From Levilactobacillus brevis ATCC 14869 = DSM 20054 (GTDB lineage: Bacteria; Bacillota; Bacilli; Lactobacillales; Lactobacillaceae): a stretch of DNA of 64,000 nucleotides. The stretch's first letter is position 1; every line of letters starts with the position of its first letter. The stretch lies in contig NZ_AZCP01000003.1 in assembly GCF_001433855.1 (NCBI RefSeq), positions 401,280 to 465,279 on the forward strand, written 5' to 3'. Positions 14,446 to 23,237 of the stretch are shown here, in pieces. The notes beneath the pieces were generated by a model. That model ran no database searches and was not told where the DNA came from. It saw nothing but the letters and a program-made list of their open reading frames with translations. The position numbers were made by a program, and so were the translations under genes.

Positions 14446-15319
14446 GAAAGAGAAAAGTTTAGGACGGGGGATTGACGCCCTGTTTGCTGAAAATGGGGTG
14501 GATACCGCCGAAGAAAATGTAGTGGATTTGACCTTGGCCGATATTCGGCCCAATCCATACCAACCCCGGCAGAAGTTCGATCAAAAGGGGCTGAATGATT
14601 TGGCAGCTTCCATTGAAAAAACCGGTGTTTTCCAGCCAATCATCGTTCGGCAACCGGATAAGACGCTAGAACGCTACGAAATTTTAGCTGGTGAACGGCG
14701 TTTCCGGGCATCTAAATTAGCTGGCAAGACCACGATTCCGGGCATTGTTCGTGACATTACGGAAGAACAAATGATGGAAATCGCCGTCTTGGAAAACCTC
14801 CAACGGGAAGATTTGACCCCGTTGGAAGAGGCCGAGGCCTATGATACCTTAATGACCAAGCTGACGTTGACCCAAGCCCAAGTCTCTGAACGACTGGGTA
14901 AGAGTCGCCCCTACATCGCTAACTACTTACGGTTACTGGGGCTGCCTAAGGCGGTTAAGGATATGTTGCAGCACAACGAACTATCTATGGGACAAGCTCG
15001 GACGTTGCTATCCTTGAAAGATAAGACGAAGCTGGTGGCTTTGGCTAAACGTGCCGTTGAGCAAGGCATGACGGTGCGCGCTTTAGAAGCTGAGGTTAGC
15101 AAATTAAATGGTGCCGCGAAGAAATTGGCCAAGAAACCGGCGAAGAAAAAGTCGCCATTCTTGCGGTCAACGGAAAACCAATTGCAAGAACGCTTTGGCA
15201 CGCAAGTCTCTATCAACGAGAGCCAAGGTAAAGACCAACAAGGTCGCATTGAGATTGAATATTTATCCAACGATGATTTGAATCGGATTTTGGACCTATT
15301 GGATATCCACTTAGATTAA
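14435..15319 (+). CDS. parB: chromosome partitioning protein ParB/Spo0J
   Basis: 294 residues. The N-terminus LGRGIDALFAENG contains the LGRGLxALF motif that contacts ParA. Then follow IRPNPYQPRQKFD, the CTP-binding GERRFRASKLAG box (about residues 87-98), ENLQREDLTPLEEAEAY, and the parS-reading HTH LTQAQVSERLGKSRPYIANYLRLL (about 150-173). A Lys-rich linker (about 225-245) precedes the dimerisation domain. ParB loads at parS as a CTP-dependent clamp and recruits SMC. It overlaps soj. No canonical parS was seen within the window. Confidence 0.96.
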   Translation: MANKKEKSLGRGIDALFAENGVDTAEENVVDLTLADIRPNPYQPRQKFDQKGLNDLAASIEKTGVFQPIIVRQPDKTLERYEILAGERRFRASKLAGKTTIPGIVRDITEEQMMEIAVLENLQREDLTPLEEAEAYDTLMTKLTLTQAQVSERLGKSRPYIANYLRLLGLPKAVKDMLQHNELSMGQARTLLSLKDKTKLVALAKRAVEQGMTVRALEAEVSKLNGAAKKLAKKPAKKKSPFLRSTENQLQERFGTQVSINESQGKDQQGRIEIEYLSNDDLNRILDLLDIHLD

Positions 15320-15339
15320 CGGACATTGGAGGAAAGCAT

Positions 15340-15543
15340 ATGTACGATTTAGGTGATTTGGTTGAAATGAAGAAGCCCCACCCATGTGGTACCAACCGCT
15401 GGGAGATTACCCGAATGGGCGCGGATATTAAGATTAAGTGTACCAACTGCGGCCATGTCGTTATGCTGTCACGCCGTGAATTTGAGAAAAAATTGAAAAA
15501 GGTGCTGGTTAAGGCCGACGCCAATAATGGAAAGAGTGAATAA
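15340..15543 (+). CDS. DUF951-family protein (YyzM-like)
   Basis: 67 residues, matching DUF951. The protein has the pattern YDLGDLVEMKKPHPCGTNRW, IKIKCTNCGHVVMLSRREFEKKLKK, with Cys residues at CGTN and CTNCGH that suggest a small zinc-binding or nucleic-acid-binding fold. The gene lies in its usual place between parB and ychF in Firmicutes, 20 bases after parB and 5 bases before ychF, so it is part of the same operon. The function is not established. Confidence 0.92.
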   Translation: MYDLGDLVEMKKPHPCGTNRWEITRMGADIKIKCTNCGHVVMLSRREFEKKLKKVLVKADANNGKSE

Positions 15544-15548
15544 TTGTT

Positions 15549-16649
15549 ATGTCATTAACTGCAGGAATCGTTGGGCTGCCTAACGTCGGTAAGTCCACGT
15601 TATTTAACGCCATCACGAAGGCCGGCGCCGAAATGGCCAACTACCCATTCGCAACGATCGATCCAAATGTGGGCATGGTCGAAGTGCCTGATAACCGGTT
15701 GGATCGGATTCAAGAACTGATCCCAGCGAAAAAAGTTGTGCCAACTACCTTTGAATTTACGGATATTGCCGGGATCGTCAAGGGGGCCAGCAAGGGTGAA
15801 GGACTGGGTAACCAGTTCTTGGAAAACATTCGCCAAGTGGACGCCATCGTTCACGTTGTCCGGGCCTTTGATGACGACAACATTACCCACGTCTCTGGTA
15901 AAATTGATCCCATCGATGATATTGAAACCATTAATTTGGAACTTGGCTTGTCTGACTTAGAAGCCGTTAACAAACGGTTGGCTAAGGTTGAACGGGCTGC
16001 TAAGGGGAGCGACAAGGAAGCTAAGGCTGAATTGGCCGTTTTGCAAAAGATTAAGCCGGTTCTCGAAGCCGGCGGTGCCGTGCGGACAATTGACTTTGAC
16101 GAAGAAGAAATGAAGATCGTCAAGGGCTTGTTCTTACTGACATCCAAGCCAGTCTTGTACGTGGCTAACATTGCCGAAGACGACATGGCTGATCCCGAAG
16201 ACTCTAAGTACTTTGGGTTAATCAAGGACTATGCGGCTAAGGAAGGCGCCGAGGCCATTGCCGTGGCCGCTGAAGCTGAAGAAGAAATTGCACAGTTAGA
16301 TGATGACGAGAAGCAAGACTTCTTGGAAGCTGAAGGCGTCGAAGAACCTGGTTTGAACCGGCTAATTCGGGCGTCATATCATCTCTTAGGCTTACAAACG
16401 TTCTTCACGGCTGGTGGTAAGGAAACGCGGGCGTGGACGTTTAAAACGGGGACTAAGGCCCCTCAAGCGGCTGGTATTATTCACTCCGACTTCGAACGAG
16501 GCTTCATTCGTGCCGAAGTCATGGCCTTTGCGGATTTGGATCAATTTGAATCCGAAGCAGCGGTGAAGGAAGCCGGTAAACTCCGAGTTGAAGGGAAAGA
16601 CTACGTGATGGAAGACGGCGATATCGTCGAATTCCGATTCAACGTTTAG
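15549..16649 (+). CDS. ychF: redox-regulated ATPase/GTPase YchF (Obg-like)
   Basis: 366 residues, the full YchF length. The G1 loop GLPNVGKSTLFNAITKAG is at residues 7-24, switch II DIAGIVKGASKGEGLGNQFL at about 73-92, and the G4 position is the non-canonical NIAE rather than NKxD, which gives YchF its ATP preference. A C-terminal TGS domain (about 280-366) ends in VMEDGDIVEFRFNV. YchF associates with ribosomes and responds to oxidative stress. The gene is cotranscribed with the preceding DUF951 gene, 5 bases away. Codon use is strongly biased, which suggests abundant product. Confidence 0.97.
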   Translation: MSLTAGIVGLPNVGKSTLFNAITKAGAEMANYPFATIDPNVGMVEVPDNRLDRIQELIPAKKVVPTTFEFTDIAGIVKGASKGEGLGNQFLENIRQVDAIVHVVRAFDDDNITHVSGKIDPIDDIETINLELGLSDLEAVNKRLAKVERAAKGSDKEAKAELAVLQKIKPVLEAGGAVRTIDFDEEEMKIVKGLFLLTSKPVLYVANIAEDDMADPEDSKYFGLIKDYAAKEGAEAIAVAAEAEEEIAQLDDDEKQDFLEAEGVEEPGLNRLIRASYHLLGLQTFFTAGGKETRAWTFKTGTKAPQAAGIIHSDFERGFIRAEVMAFADLDQFESEAAVKEAGKLRVEGKDYVMEDGDIVEFRFNV

Positions 16650-16666
16650 AAGGGAATTCAAGAGTA

Positions 16667-17398
16667 ATGAGTGATAACAAGCAGACGCCACGGAATGCGG
16701 GCGTCCACCAAAGTCGCAATACAGTAGCGGTTAACGAGCGGGCAGCTTTCGATAATGTTGGACTGACCAAGCGGAACGCCGATTACATGTATCGCTTTAA
16801 CAAGGCACTAGAGAAGACGAAGTTGACGCCAGAAAAGAAAGCCAAGGCCGTCCAAGAGATGGTCGATGAATTGGTTGAAGGTCAAAAGAGCGGGAAGACC
16901 GCCAAGAACCTTTATGGGGATGTTGCGGATCGCGTTCAATTTGTCGTTGAAGGCCCGAAAGTTCAAGGAACCGGTGTGGTCTTTGGCGGCCCCAATTATT
17001 GGCCGAACATGATCTATAACGCCTTGACGTTCTTCATGATTTTCAACCTGATGTTTGGGTTAATGTATCTCTTCAGTCCGAAGCTGATGACGACTAGTCA
17101 ACCAGTGGGGATTACCGCCATTACGGTGAGTGCTTTGGTAGCTGGATTTATCTTGCCAATCATGCCACGGCTATTTGATCCTAAAGTTAAGCACAAATAC
17201 AACGGTTGGATTCGCACCGTGTTCGTATTACTGGGCTTCGTGGTCTGGATGGCGCTGTTCTATCTAGCCCAGATGTTGCCAAACGTCATCAACCCAGTGC
17301 TGATGCCATGGCCAAGCATTATCTTGGGCGTGCTATCAATTGCCGCGATGATGTGGATTCGCCGGACCTACAAGATCCGGGGCGGCTTCTTTGGTTAA
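16667..17398 (+). CDS. DUF1129-family membrane protein
   Basis: 243 residues. A soluble, charged N-terminal half (about 1-115; NADYMYRFNKALEKTKLTPEKKAKAVQEMVDEL) is followed by four hydrophobic segments (about 118-138, 145-165, 182-202, 212-230) and a basic C-terminus. This is the layout of DUF1129, often found behind ychF in lactobacilli. It starts 17 bases after ychF. The biological role is unknown. The last gene of the rsmG-to-here run, it is closed by a terminator. Confidence 0.85.
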   Translation: MSDNKQTPRNAGVHQSRNTVAVNERAAFDNVGLTKRNADYMYRFNKALEKTKLTPEKKAKAVQEMVDELVEGQKSGKTAKNLYGDVADRVQFVVEGPKVQGTGVVFGGPNYWPNMIYNALTFFMIFNLMFGLMYLFSPKLMTTSQPVGITAITVSALVAGFILPIMPRLFDPKVKHKYNGWIRTVFVLLGFVVWMALFYLAQMLPNVINPVLMPWPSIILGVLSIAAMMWIRRTYKIRGGFFG

Positions 17399-17427
17399 TT
17401 AAACAATACTGGTGGAATACCAGTGAG

Positions 17428-17462
17428 CGAGCGTGGTGCTTAGGGCGCCCGCTCGTTTTTCT
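17428..17462 (+). terminator. intrinsic terminator
   Basis: CGAGCG pairs with CGCTCG across a GC-rich loop, followed by TTTTTCTTT. A second hairpin ACTGG/CCAGT stands just before it. Confidence 0.8.
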
Positions 17463-17485
17463 TTATTGAGAAAAGGGGTGTGTCG

Positions 17486-18073
17486 ATGACAGTCGTATTA
17501 GTGGTTGCCATTATGATTTACTTTATTCGAGACCAGTTTGAGTATAGTCCGGTTCATCGGTTGACGTTCTTATTGGTCCCCTTGTTTACGTGTTATATGT
17601 TTATGAAGGCCTTTGTGTGGACACCGTTAAATGGCGGCATATTGGTGTTACTGGTGCTCTTTGCTGCATGGGTGAGTCACTATCAGGCGAAAGCCACGCA
17701 GATTCGTGAGGAACATCGTCCCGTGTCTTATTTTCAAGATGCGACGGGACATGAGGTGCCCATCTATCGCAAACGCGTGACTAGCCAGGGCGGACACGGT
17801 TATTTACGGGGCTGGGTGCTCGTGATTATCGCACAAGTGATTATTGAGGCCACGTACCTCCATGAGACCATAACAACTCATAAGATTTGGGAAGTGGTCT
17901 GGGAAGAAGTGCTGGCTGACCTATTAACACCTTACCGATTTGTCACGTCTGGCGCCCATACCAGTTGGATTTTATGGGCATTGACTGGCTTCACGAGTTT
18001 GGGATATACGTTATGGTTATCTCACCAGTTTCCCAAGGTTCGTCAAGCGGTGTTTGGCGCTAAGGATGATTAA
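17486..18073 (+). CDS. hypothetical membrane protein
   Basis: 195 residues from the ATG at 17486, which follows AGGGG by seven bases; a GTG two codons upstream overlaps that site. There are four probable membrane segments: residues about 2-15, 24-42, 50-64 as a tight N-terminal bundle, and about 115-130 plus 158-178 nearer the C-terminus, separated by a polar domain (residues 65-110) rich in His, Arg and Gln. No family recognised. It lies alone between the parB block and guaB. Confidence 0.6.
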   Translation: MTVVLVVAIMIYFIRDQFEYSPVHRLTFLLVPLFTCYMFMKAFVWTPLNGGILVLLVLFAAWVSHYQAKATQIREEHRPVSYFQDATGHEVPIYRKRVTSQGGHGYLRGWVLVIIAQVIIEATYLHETITTHKIWEVVWEEVLADLLTPYRFVTSGAHTSWILWALTGFTSLGYTLWLSHQFPKVRQAVFGAKDD

Positions 18074-18207
18074 AAATCCGCTTGACGATTTATAGGCCTA
18101 GGTAACTTAAACACTAATAGTTCGATGAGAAACCTTGACCATCGCAGTTTAGACTGGTAAATTAAGAAACAATATCTCCCAGGATTCCTAACCGAGCCTG
18201 AGACTAA

Positions 18208-19368
<1,161 letters not shown>

Positions 19369-19419
19369 AGTTGTTGGAGCCGGTTTAGACTTGACCAAAA
19401 ATTAGTATCCAACAGTTCT

Positions 19420-19459
19420 GCCGTCCCGTAACTCGCAAAGTTACAGTGGGCGGCTTTTT
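19420..19459 (+). terminator. intrinsic terminator of guaB
   Basis: GCCGTCCCGTAACT pairs with AGTTACAGTGGGCGGC, followed by TTTTTA. Confidence 0.85.
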
Positions 19460-19674
19460 ATTTGTGGGGGTCATGGCTCAACATGAACGATGAGATATGA
19501 CTTGGCGTGTTCCCGTTAAATAGTGTAAAATTAAGGAATGGTAAAGTGGCTTACAGCCACCTAAAGGTTCGGGTTTTCCGACCGCAGACCGGCGTTGATT
19601 TGTTAAACTAGACTTAAACCTACGGGGAAAGACCGCTAGTGAAGTTGCCTAGCTGGTAAAGGAGACTAGCACTT
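19460..19674 (+). promoter_or_regulatory. leader region of the two-component operon
   Basis: No gene fits. Two compact hairpins are visible: GTGGC/GCCAC (about 19545-19559) and GGTTCGG/CCGACC (about 19566-19582). A TTGATT box at about 19596 could be a -35, but the -10 is poor. A GGTAAAGGAG ribosome-binding site precedes the ATG at 19675. Confidence 0.35.
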
Positions 19675-20364
19675 ATGAAAATTTTAGTTGTTGATGATGA
19701 TAAAGAAATCGCCCAATTGTTGGAAATTTACATTAAAAACGAAGGGTACGAACCCATTACGGCTTACAATGGGAAAGAAGCCCTAACCAAGTTACACACG
19801 ACGCCCGATATTGCGCTGATGATTTTAGACATTATGATGCCTGAAATGAGTGGGATTGAAGTGGTGAAGGAAGTTCGCAAAGACTCACAGATTCCGATTT
19901 TGATTCTGTCGGCGAAGACCGGTGATATGGATAAGATTCAAGGGCTAATCACGGGGGCTGATGACTACGTAACCAAGCCATTTAATCCACTTGAAGTGAT
20001 GGCGCGGGTTAAATCGTTGTTACGGCGAAGCCAAGATCAAGTAACGGATGATAGTCCAGACATTTTGGATATTGGGACGCTCACAATTAACAAGGACTCG
20101 CATGAGGTTAAGACAATTGCGGGGCTGACGATTTCGCTGACGGCCTTAGAATTTGGTATTTTGTACTTGTTGGCGAGTCACCCCAACCGGGTCTTCTCCG
20201 CGGATGAGATTTTCGAGCGGGTTTGGCGGCAAGAAAGTATTGTGTCGGCGAAGACTGTCATGGTTCATGTGAGTCATTTACGGGATAAGATTGAAGAGGC
20301 CACGAACGGCGAAAAGGTTATTCAAACCGTTTGGGGCGTAGGGTACAAGATTGAATCGCATTAA
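19675..20364 (+). CDS. OmpR-family response regulator (VanR-like)
   Basis: 229 residues. The receiver domain (1-115) has the acidic triad DDD at residues 7-9, the phosphoacceptor Asp52 in MILDIMMPEMSG, the Ser in ILSAKTG, and Lys in DDYVTKPF. The winged-helix output domain (about 130-228) carries LTALEFGILYLLASHPNRVFS and the recognition helix region SAKTVMVHVSHLRDKI. It resembles VanR/YcbL-type regulators of cell-wall genes. It forms an operon with the kinase at 20441 and, probably, the D-alanyl-D-alanine carboxypeptidase at 21653, which suggests control of cell-wall maturation (inference). Confidence 0.93.
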   Translation: MKILVVDDDKEIAQLLEIYIKNEGYEPITAYNGKEALTKLHTTPDIALMILDIMMPEMSGIEVVKEVRKDSQIPILILSAKTGDMDKIQGLITGADDYVTKPFNPLEVMARVKSLLRRSQDQVTDDSPDILDIGTLTINKDSHEVKTIAGLTISLTALEFGILYLLASHPNRVFSADEIFERVWRQESIVSAKTVMVHVSHLRDKIEEATNGEKVIQTVWGVGYKIESH

Positions 20365-20390
20365 GCAACGAGGGGTAGATAGGAGTCAAC

Positions 20391-20444
20391 ATGGTCGAAC
20401 GACAGCAAGTGCAGTTGAATAAATGGCAGGGGGCACACGTATGA
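20391..20444 (+). CDS. 17-codon ORF translationally coupled to the kinase start
   Basis: ATG at 20391 follows TAGGAG with perfect spacing. The frame gives MVERQQVQLNKWQGAHV and its TGA overlaps the ATG of the kinase gene (ATGA at 20441-20444). The kinase has only a moderate ribosome-binding site within this frame. The layout indicates termination-reinitiation coupling, so the peptide itself may be incidental while its translation sets the kinase level. No similarity is recognised. Confidence 0.5.
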   Translation: MVERQQVQLNKWQGAHV

Positions 20445-21607
20445 AGTTAACCACGCGCGAAAAGAGTGCCCTATTTATGGAAGGCGTCGTGACGGTGATT
20501 CTCTTGCTGATGATCAATTTGGCTTTGTTGGTAATGATCAGCCAAGCCATCGAGAGTAATCCCGGTTTGCGGGACGGAATCTTTATTATCAAACGTTCAG
20601 TCGTGTTCGGTCCCAACCATTTTCAACTCTGGAGCTGGGAGAATGTTTTCATTAGCTTCTTAGGACTAGCTGACATCCTGGTCGTTTGGTGGCGGTTGAT
20701 TCGGCGCTACCGGCAAATGCAATTACACCACATCATTGATGAATTGCATTATATTGCCAGTGGCCATTTTGACCACCGGGTGCCGTTTCGGGTGACTGGC
20801 GACGTGCAACGGGTAGTGGATTCGGTGAACGCACTGGTAGATTCAGTTATTCACTCGATGGATGAAGAGCGGGCGATTGAGAAGTCGAAGGACGAATTAA
20901 TCACGAACGTGAGTCATGATATCCGGACGCCGTTAACCTCAATTATTGGCTACTTAGGGCTGATTGAAGATAAGCAGTATCATTCACAAGAGGATCTCTT
21001 AAAATACACGCACACAGCCTTTTTAAAGTCTAAGCAAATGAAATCATTGGTGGAAGACCTCTTTGAATACACGAAGGTGCGGCAGACTGATACGCCGTTG
21101 AGTCTAACCAATATTGATCTGGCAGCGATGCTGGAACAGCTAGCAGCTAGTTTTGAACTAGAGGCTCAAAAGAAGGGGATGACGATTGGGTCTAGCAGTA
21201 CGCCCAGTGTGTTGATGATGGAAGCTGACCCTGAAAAGTTAGTCCGGATTTTCAATAATCTAGTGGCTAATGCCTTGAAGTACGGTGATGGGGGCAAGCA
21301 AATTAACCTGATTGCCAAACAAGTTAATGACAATGAACTGGAAGTCCGTGTCACGAACGATGGGCCTAAAATTCCTAAAGAATCTTTATCGATGATTTTC
21401 GAACGATTCTATCGAGTTGAAGAATCTCGTTCTAAGGAAACCGGTGGAACTGGGCTGGGGTTGGCGATTGCGCAGAGTATCGTTGCACTCCATGGTGGCT
21501 ATATTTATGTGGAATCGGATGATGACTTAACGAGTTTTGTGATTCATTTACCGGTTAAGCATGACCAACCACTGGCCATCCCACAACGCTTAAAAACAAC
21601 CAATTAA
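20441..21607 (+). CDS. membrane sensor histidine kinase (VanS-like)
   Basis: 388 residues from the ATG at 20441. There are two membrane segments (about residues 14-36 and 70-88) flanking a short extracytoplasmic loop of about 33 residues, so it probably senses a membrane or cell-wall signal. A HAMP-like linker follows (about 95-145). The phosphoacceptor His159 sits in NVSHDIRTPLTSIIGYL. The ATPase domain has NNLVANALKYG (N box), VTNDGPKIP (G1), FERFYRVEESR (F box) and GGTGLGLAIAQ (G2). All catalytic boxes are intact. It partners with the response regulator 77 bases upstream. Confidence 0.93.
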   Translation: MKLTTREKSALFMEGVVTVILLLMINLALLVMISQAIESNPGLRDGIFIIKRSVVFGPNHFQLWSWENVFISFLGLADILVVWWRLIRRYRQMQLHHIIDELHYIASGHFDHRVPFRVTGDVQRVVDSVNALVDSVIHSMDEERAIEKSKDELITNVSHDIRTPLTSIIGYLGLIEDKQYHSQEDLLKYTHTAFLKSKQMKSLVEDLFEYTKVRQTDTPLSLTNIDLAAMLEQLAASFELEAQKKGMTIGSSSTPSVLMMEADPEKLVRIFNNLVANALKYGDGGKQINLIAKQVNDNELEVRVTNDGPKIPKESLSMIFERFYRVEESRSKETGGTGLGLAIAQSIVALHGGYIYVESDDDLTSFVIHLPVKHDQPLAIPQRLKTTN

Positions 21608-21652
21608 ATCCAGCGGGGAACCGCTGATTACATAAGACAGAGGAGTTTTAAC

Positions 21653-22972
21653 ATGAAACGTTTGAAACAACTAATGGTGGGCTTGGTCACAGCGATGACG
21701 TTGGTTACCGGGGGCTTCAGTACGTTAGGGACGACGGTAACGGCCCACGCGGCTAGCAGCAACAGTACAACGGTGAACTTGCAGGCGAAAGCCGGAATTG
21801 CCGTTGATGCTAAGACGGGGCAGATCCTGTACGATAAAAATAGTGATCAGTCACTACCAGTGGCATCGATGACGAAGCTGTTATCGATTTACCTGGTTTT
21901 GGATGCGATTCATGATGGTAAATTAAAATGGGATCAAAAGATTACGGTCAATAAGGCGATGGCCAAAGTGGCCCAAAATACGAACCTGTCCAATGTTCCT
22001 TTGCGTGCCGGTCACAGTTATACCGTTAAGTCGTTGTATCAGGCGTCATTGATTTATTCAGCTAACGGCGCGATTGAGGCGTTAGGGACAGCCGTTGCGG
22101 GATCGCCACACGCGTTTGTGACGAAGATGAGAGCAGAAGCTAAGACGTTAGGCATGACGAATGCCAAGATTTATAACGCTTGTGGGCTGACTAATAAGCA
22201 AGTGGGTAAATTGGGTTACAGTAACGTTAAAGGCTCAACTGAAAACGAATGGTCAGCAGCCGATCAAGCTAAGTTGGCGGTGGCTTTGGTGAACAAGTAC
22301 CCCGAAGTTCTAAAGACAACCAGCATCAAAAAGATGTGGTTTGAAAAGGGGACGTCAGATGCGACTAAGATGGAAAACTGGAACTGGATGTTAAAGGGGC
22401 TATCAGCTTCTTACAGCAAGTTACATGTTGACGGGCTAAAGACCGGGACGTCAGACGCCGCCGGTGCCAACTTCACGGGGACGGCTAACAATAATGGCAA
22501 CCGGATTATCACGGTCGTGTTGCATGCCGCTCACAAGTCGGATACTGACCCAGCTCGTTTCAAGCAAACGCAAAAGATGATGTCTTACGTTTACAATAAT
22601 TTTAAGACGGTGACTTATAAGGCTGGGAGCCAAATTACTGGTAGTAAGACGGTGAAGACCCATGATGCCAAGCAGTTAACCGCTAAGACGGCTTTGGCCA
22701 GTGGGATCAAGCTGTGGATTCGTGATGACCAAGTGGCCAGCAACGTTCACGCGACGACCCAATTAAAGTCGAAGTTGACCACTAAACAGGCGTTGGAAGC
22801 ACCCGTTGCGAAGAACACCCAAATCGGAACGGCAAATATTTCTTTGAAGGGTGATCAACTAGGGTTCTTAGGCAATACGAAGACGACGAAGGTACCACTG
22901 AAGGTTACCCAGTCTGTTGAAAAAGCGAACATCTTTGTGCGTGCTTGGCGCGCAATCGTGGCGTTATTCTAA
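21653..22972 (+). CDS. dacA: D-alanyl-D-alanine carboxypeptidase (PBP5-type)
   Basis: 439 residues. A signal peptide (1-33, ending AHA-A) is followed by an S11 peptidase domain with the three active-site motifs: SMTK (Ser72, Lys75), SAN (about residue 143) and KTG (about 264, in LKTGTSD). A C-terminal PBP5-like beta domain (about 310-415) and a terminal amphipathic segment (FVRAWRAIVALF) provide membrane attachment. The enzyme trims the terminal D-Ala of peptidoglycan pentapeptides outside the membrane. It lies 45 bases after the kinase gene, so it is probably in the same operon and a target of that system. Confidence 0.94.
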   Translation: MKRLKQLMVGLVTAMTLVTGGFSTLGTTVTAHAASSNSTTVNLQAKAGIAVDAKTGQILYDKNSDQSLPVASMTKLLSIYLVLDAIHDGKLKWDQKITVNKAMAKVAQNTNLSNVPLRAGHSYTVKSLYQASLIYSANGAIEALGTAVAGSPHAFVTKMRAEAKTLGMTNAKIYNACGLTNKQVGKLGYSNVKGSTENEWSAADQAKLAVALVNKYPEVLKTTSIKKMWFEKGTSDATKMENWNWMLKGLSASYSKLHVDGLKTGTSDAAGANFTGTANNNGNRIITVVLHAAHKSDTDPARFKQTQKMMSYVYNNFKTVTYKAGSQITGSKTVKTHDAKQLTAKTALASGIKLWIRDDQVASNVHATTQLKSKLTTKQALEAPVAKNTQIGTANISLKGDQLGFLGNTKTTKVPLKVTQSVEKANIFVRAWRAIVALF

Positions 22973-22984
22973 TTTGAAAAGCGT

Positions 22985-23022
22985 TAACTGGTCATCAGCC
23001 CTTGAGGTTGGTGGCTTTTTAA
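22985..23022 (+). terminator. intrinsic terminator
   Basis: GTCATCAGCC pairs, with two G-U pairs, with GGTTGGTGGC and is followed by TTTTTAA. Confidence 0.7.
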
Positions 23023-23237
23023 TTGTCCAGCGAAAATTAAGCACTGACTATAAAAATAATTTCAAGGATTGTGAACAGCTTAAACGTTGCTACTAGGCGA
23101 GTTAGCAGCGTATTGAACATGGTTGAGGGCCTGTTGTTTTTTTGACAAGTCAAGCATTAATGTGCGAAGATACTTTTATTATTAGCCAGAACACGCAATT
23201 TTTAAGATTATTTTGAGGATAAAGGGAGTTGGCATTT

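Noticed and set aside
12079..15319. Canonical parS within the segregation genes
   Set aside because: No TGTTTCACGTGAAACA or one-mismatch version was found by reading the block; only the inverted-order site at 12036 remains.
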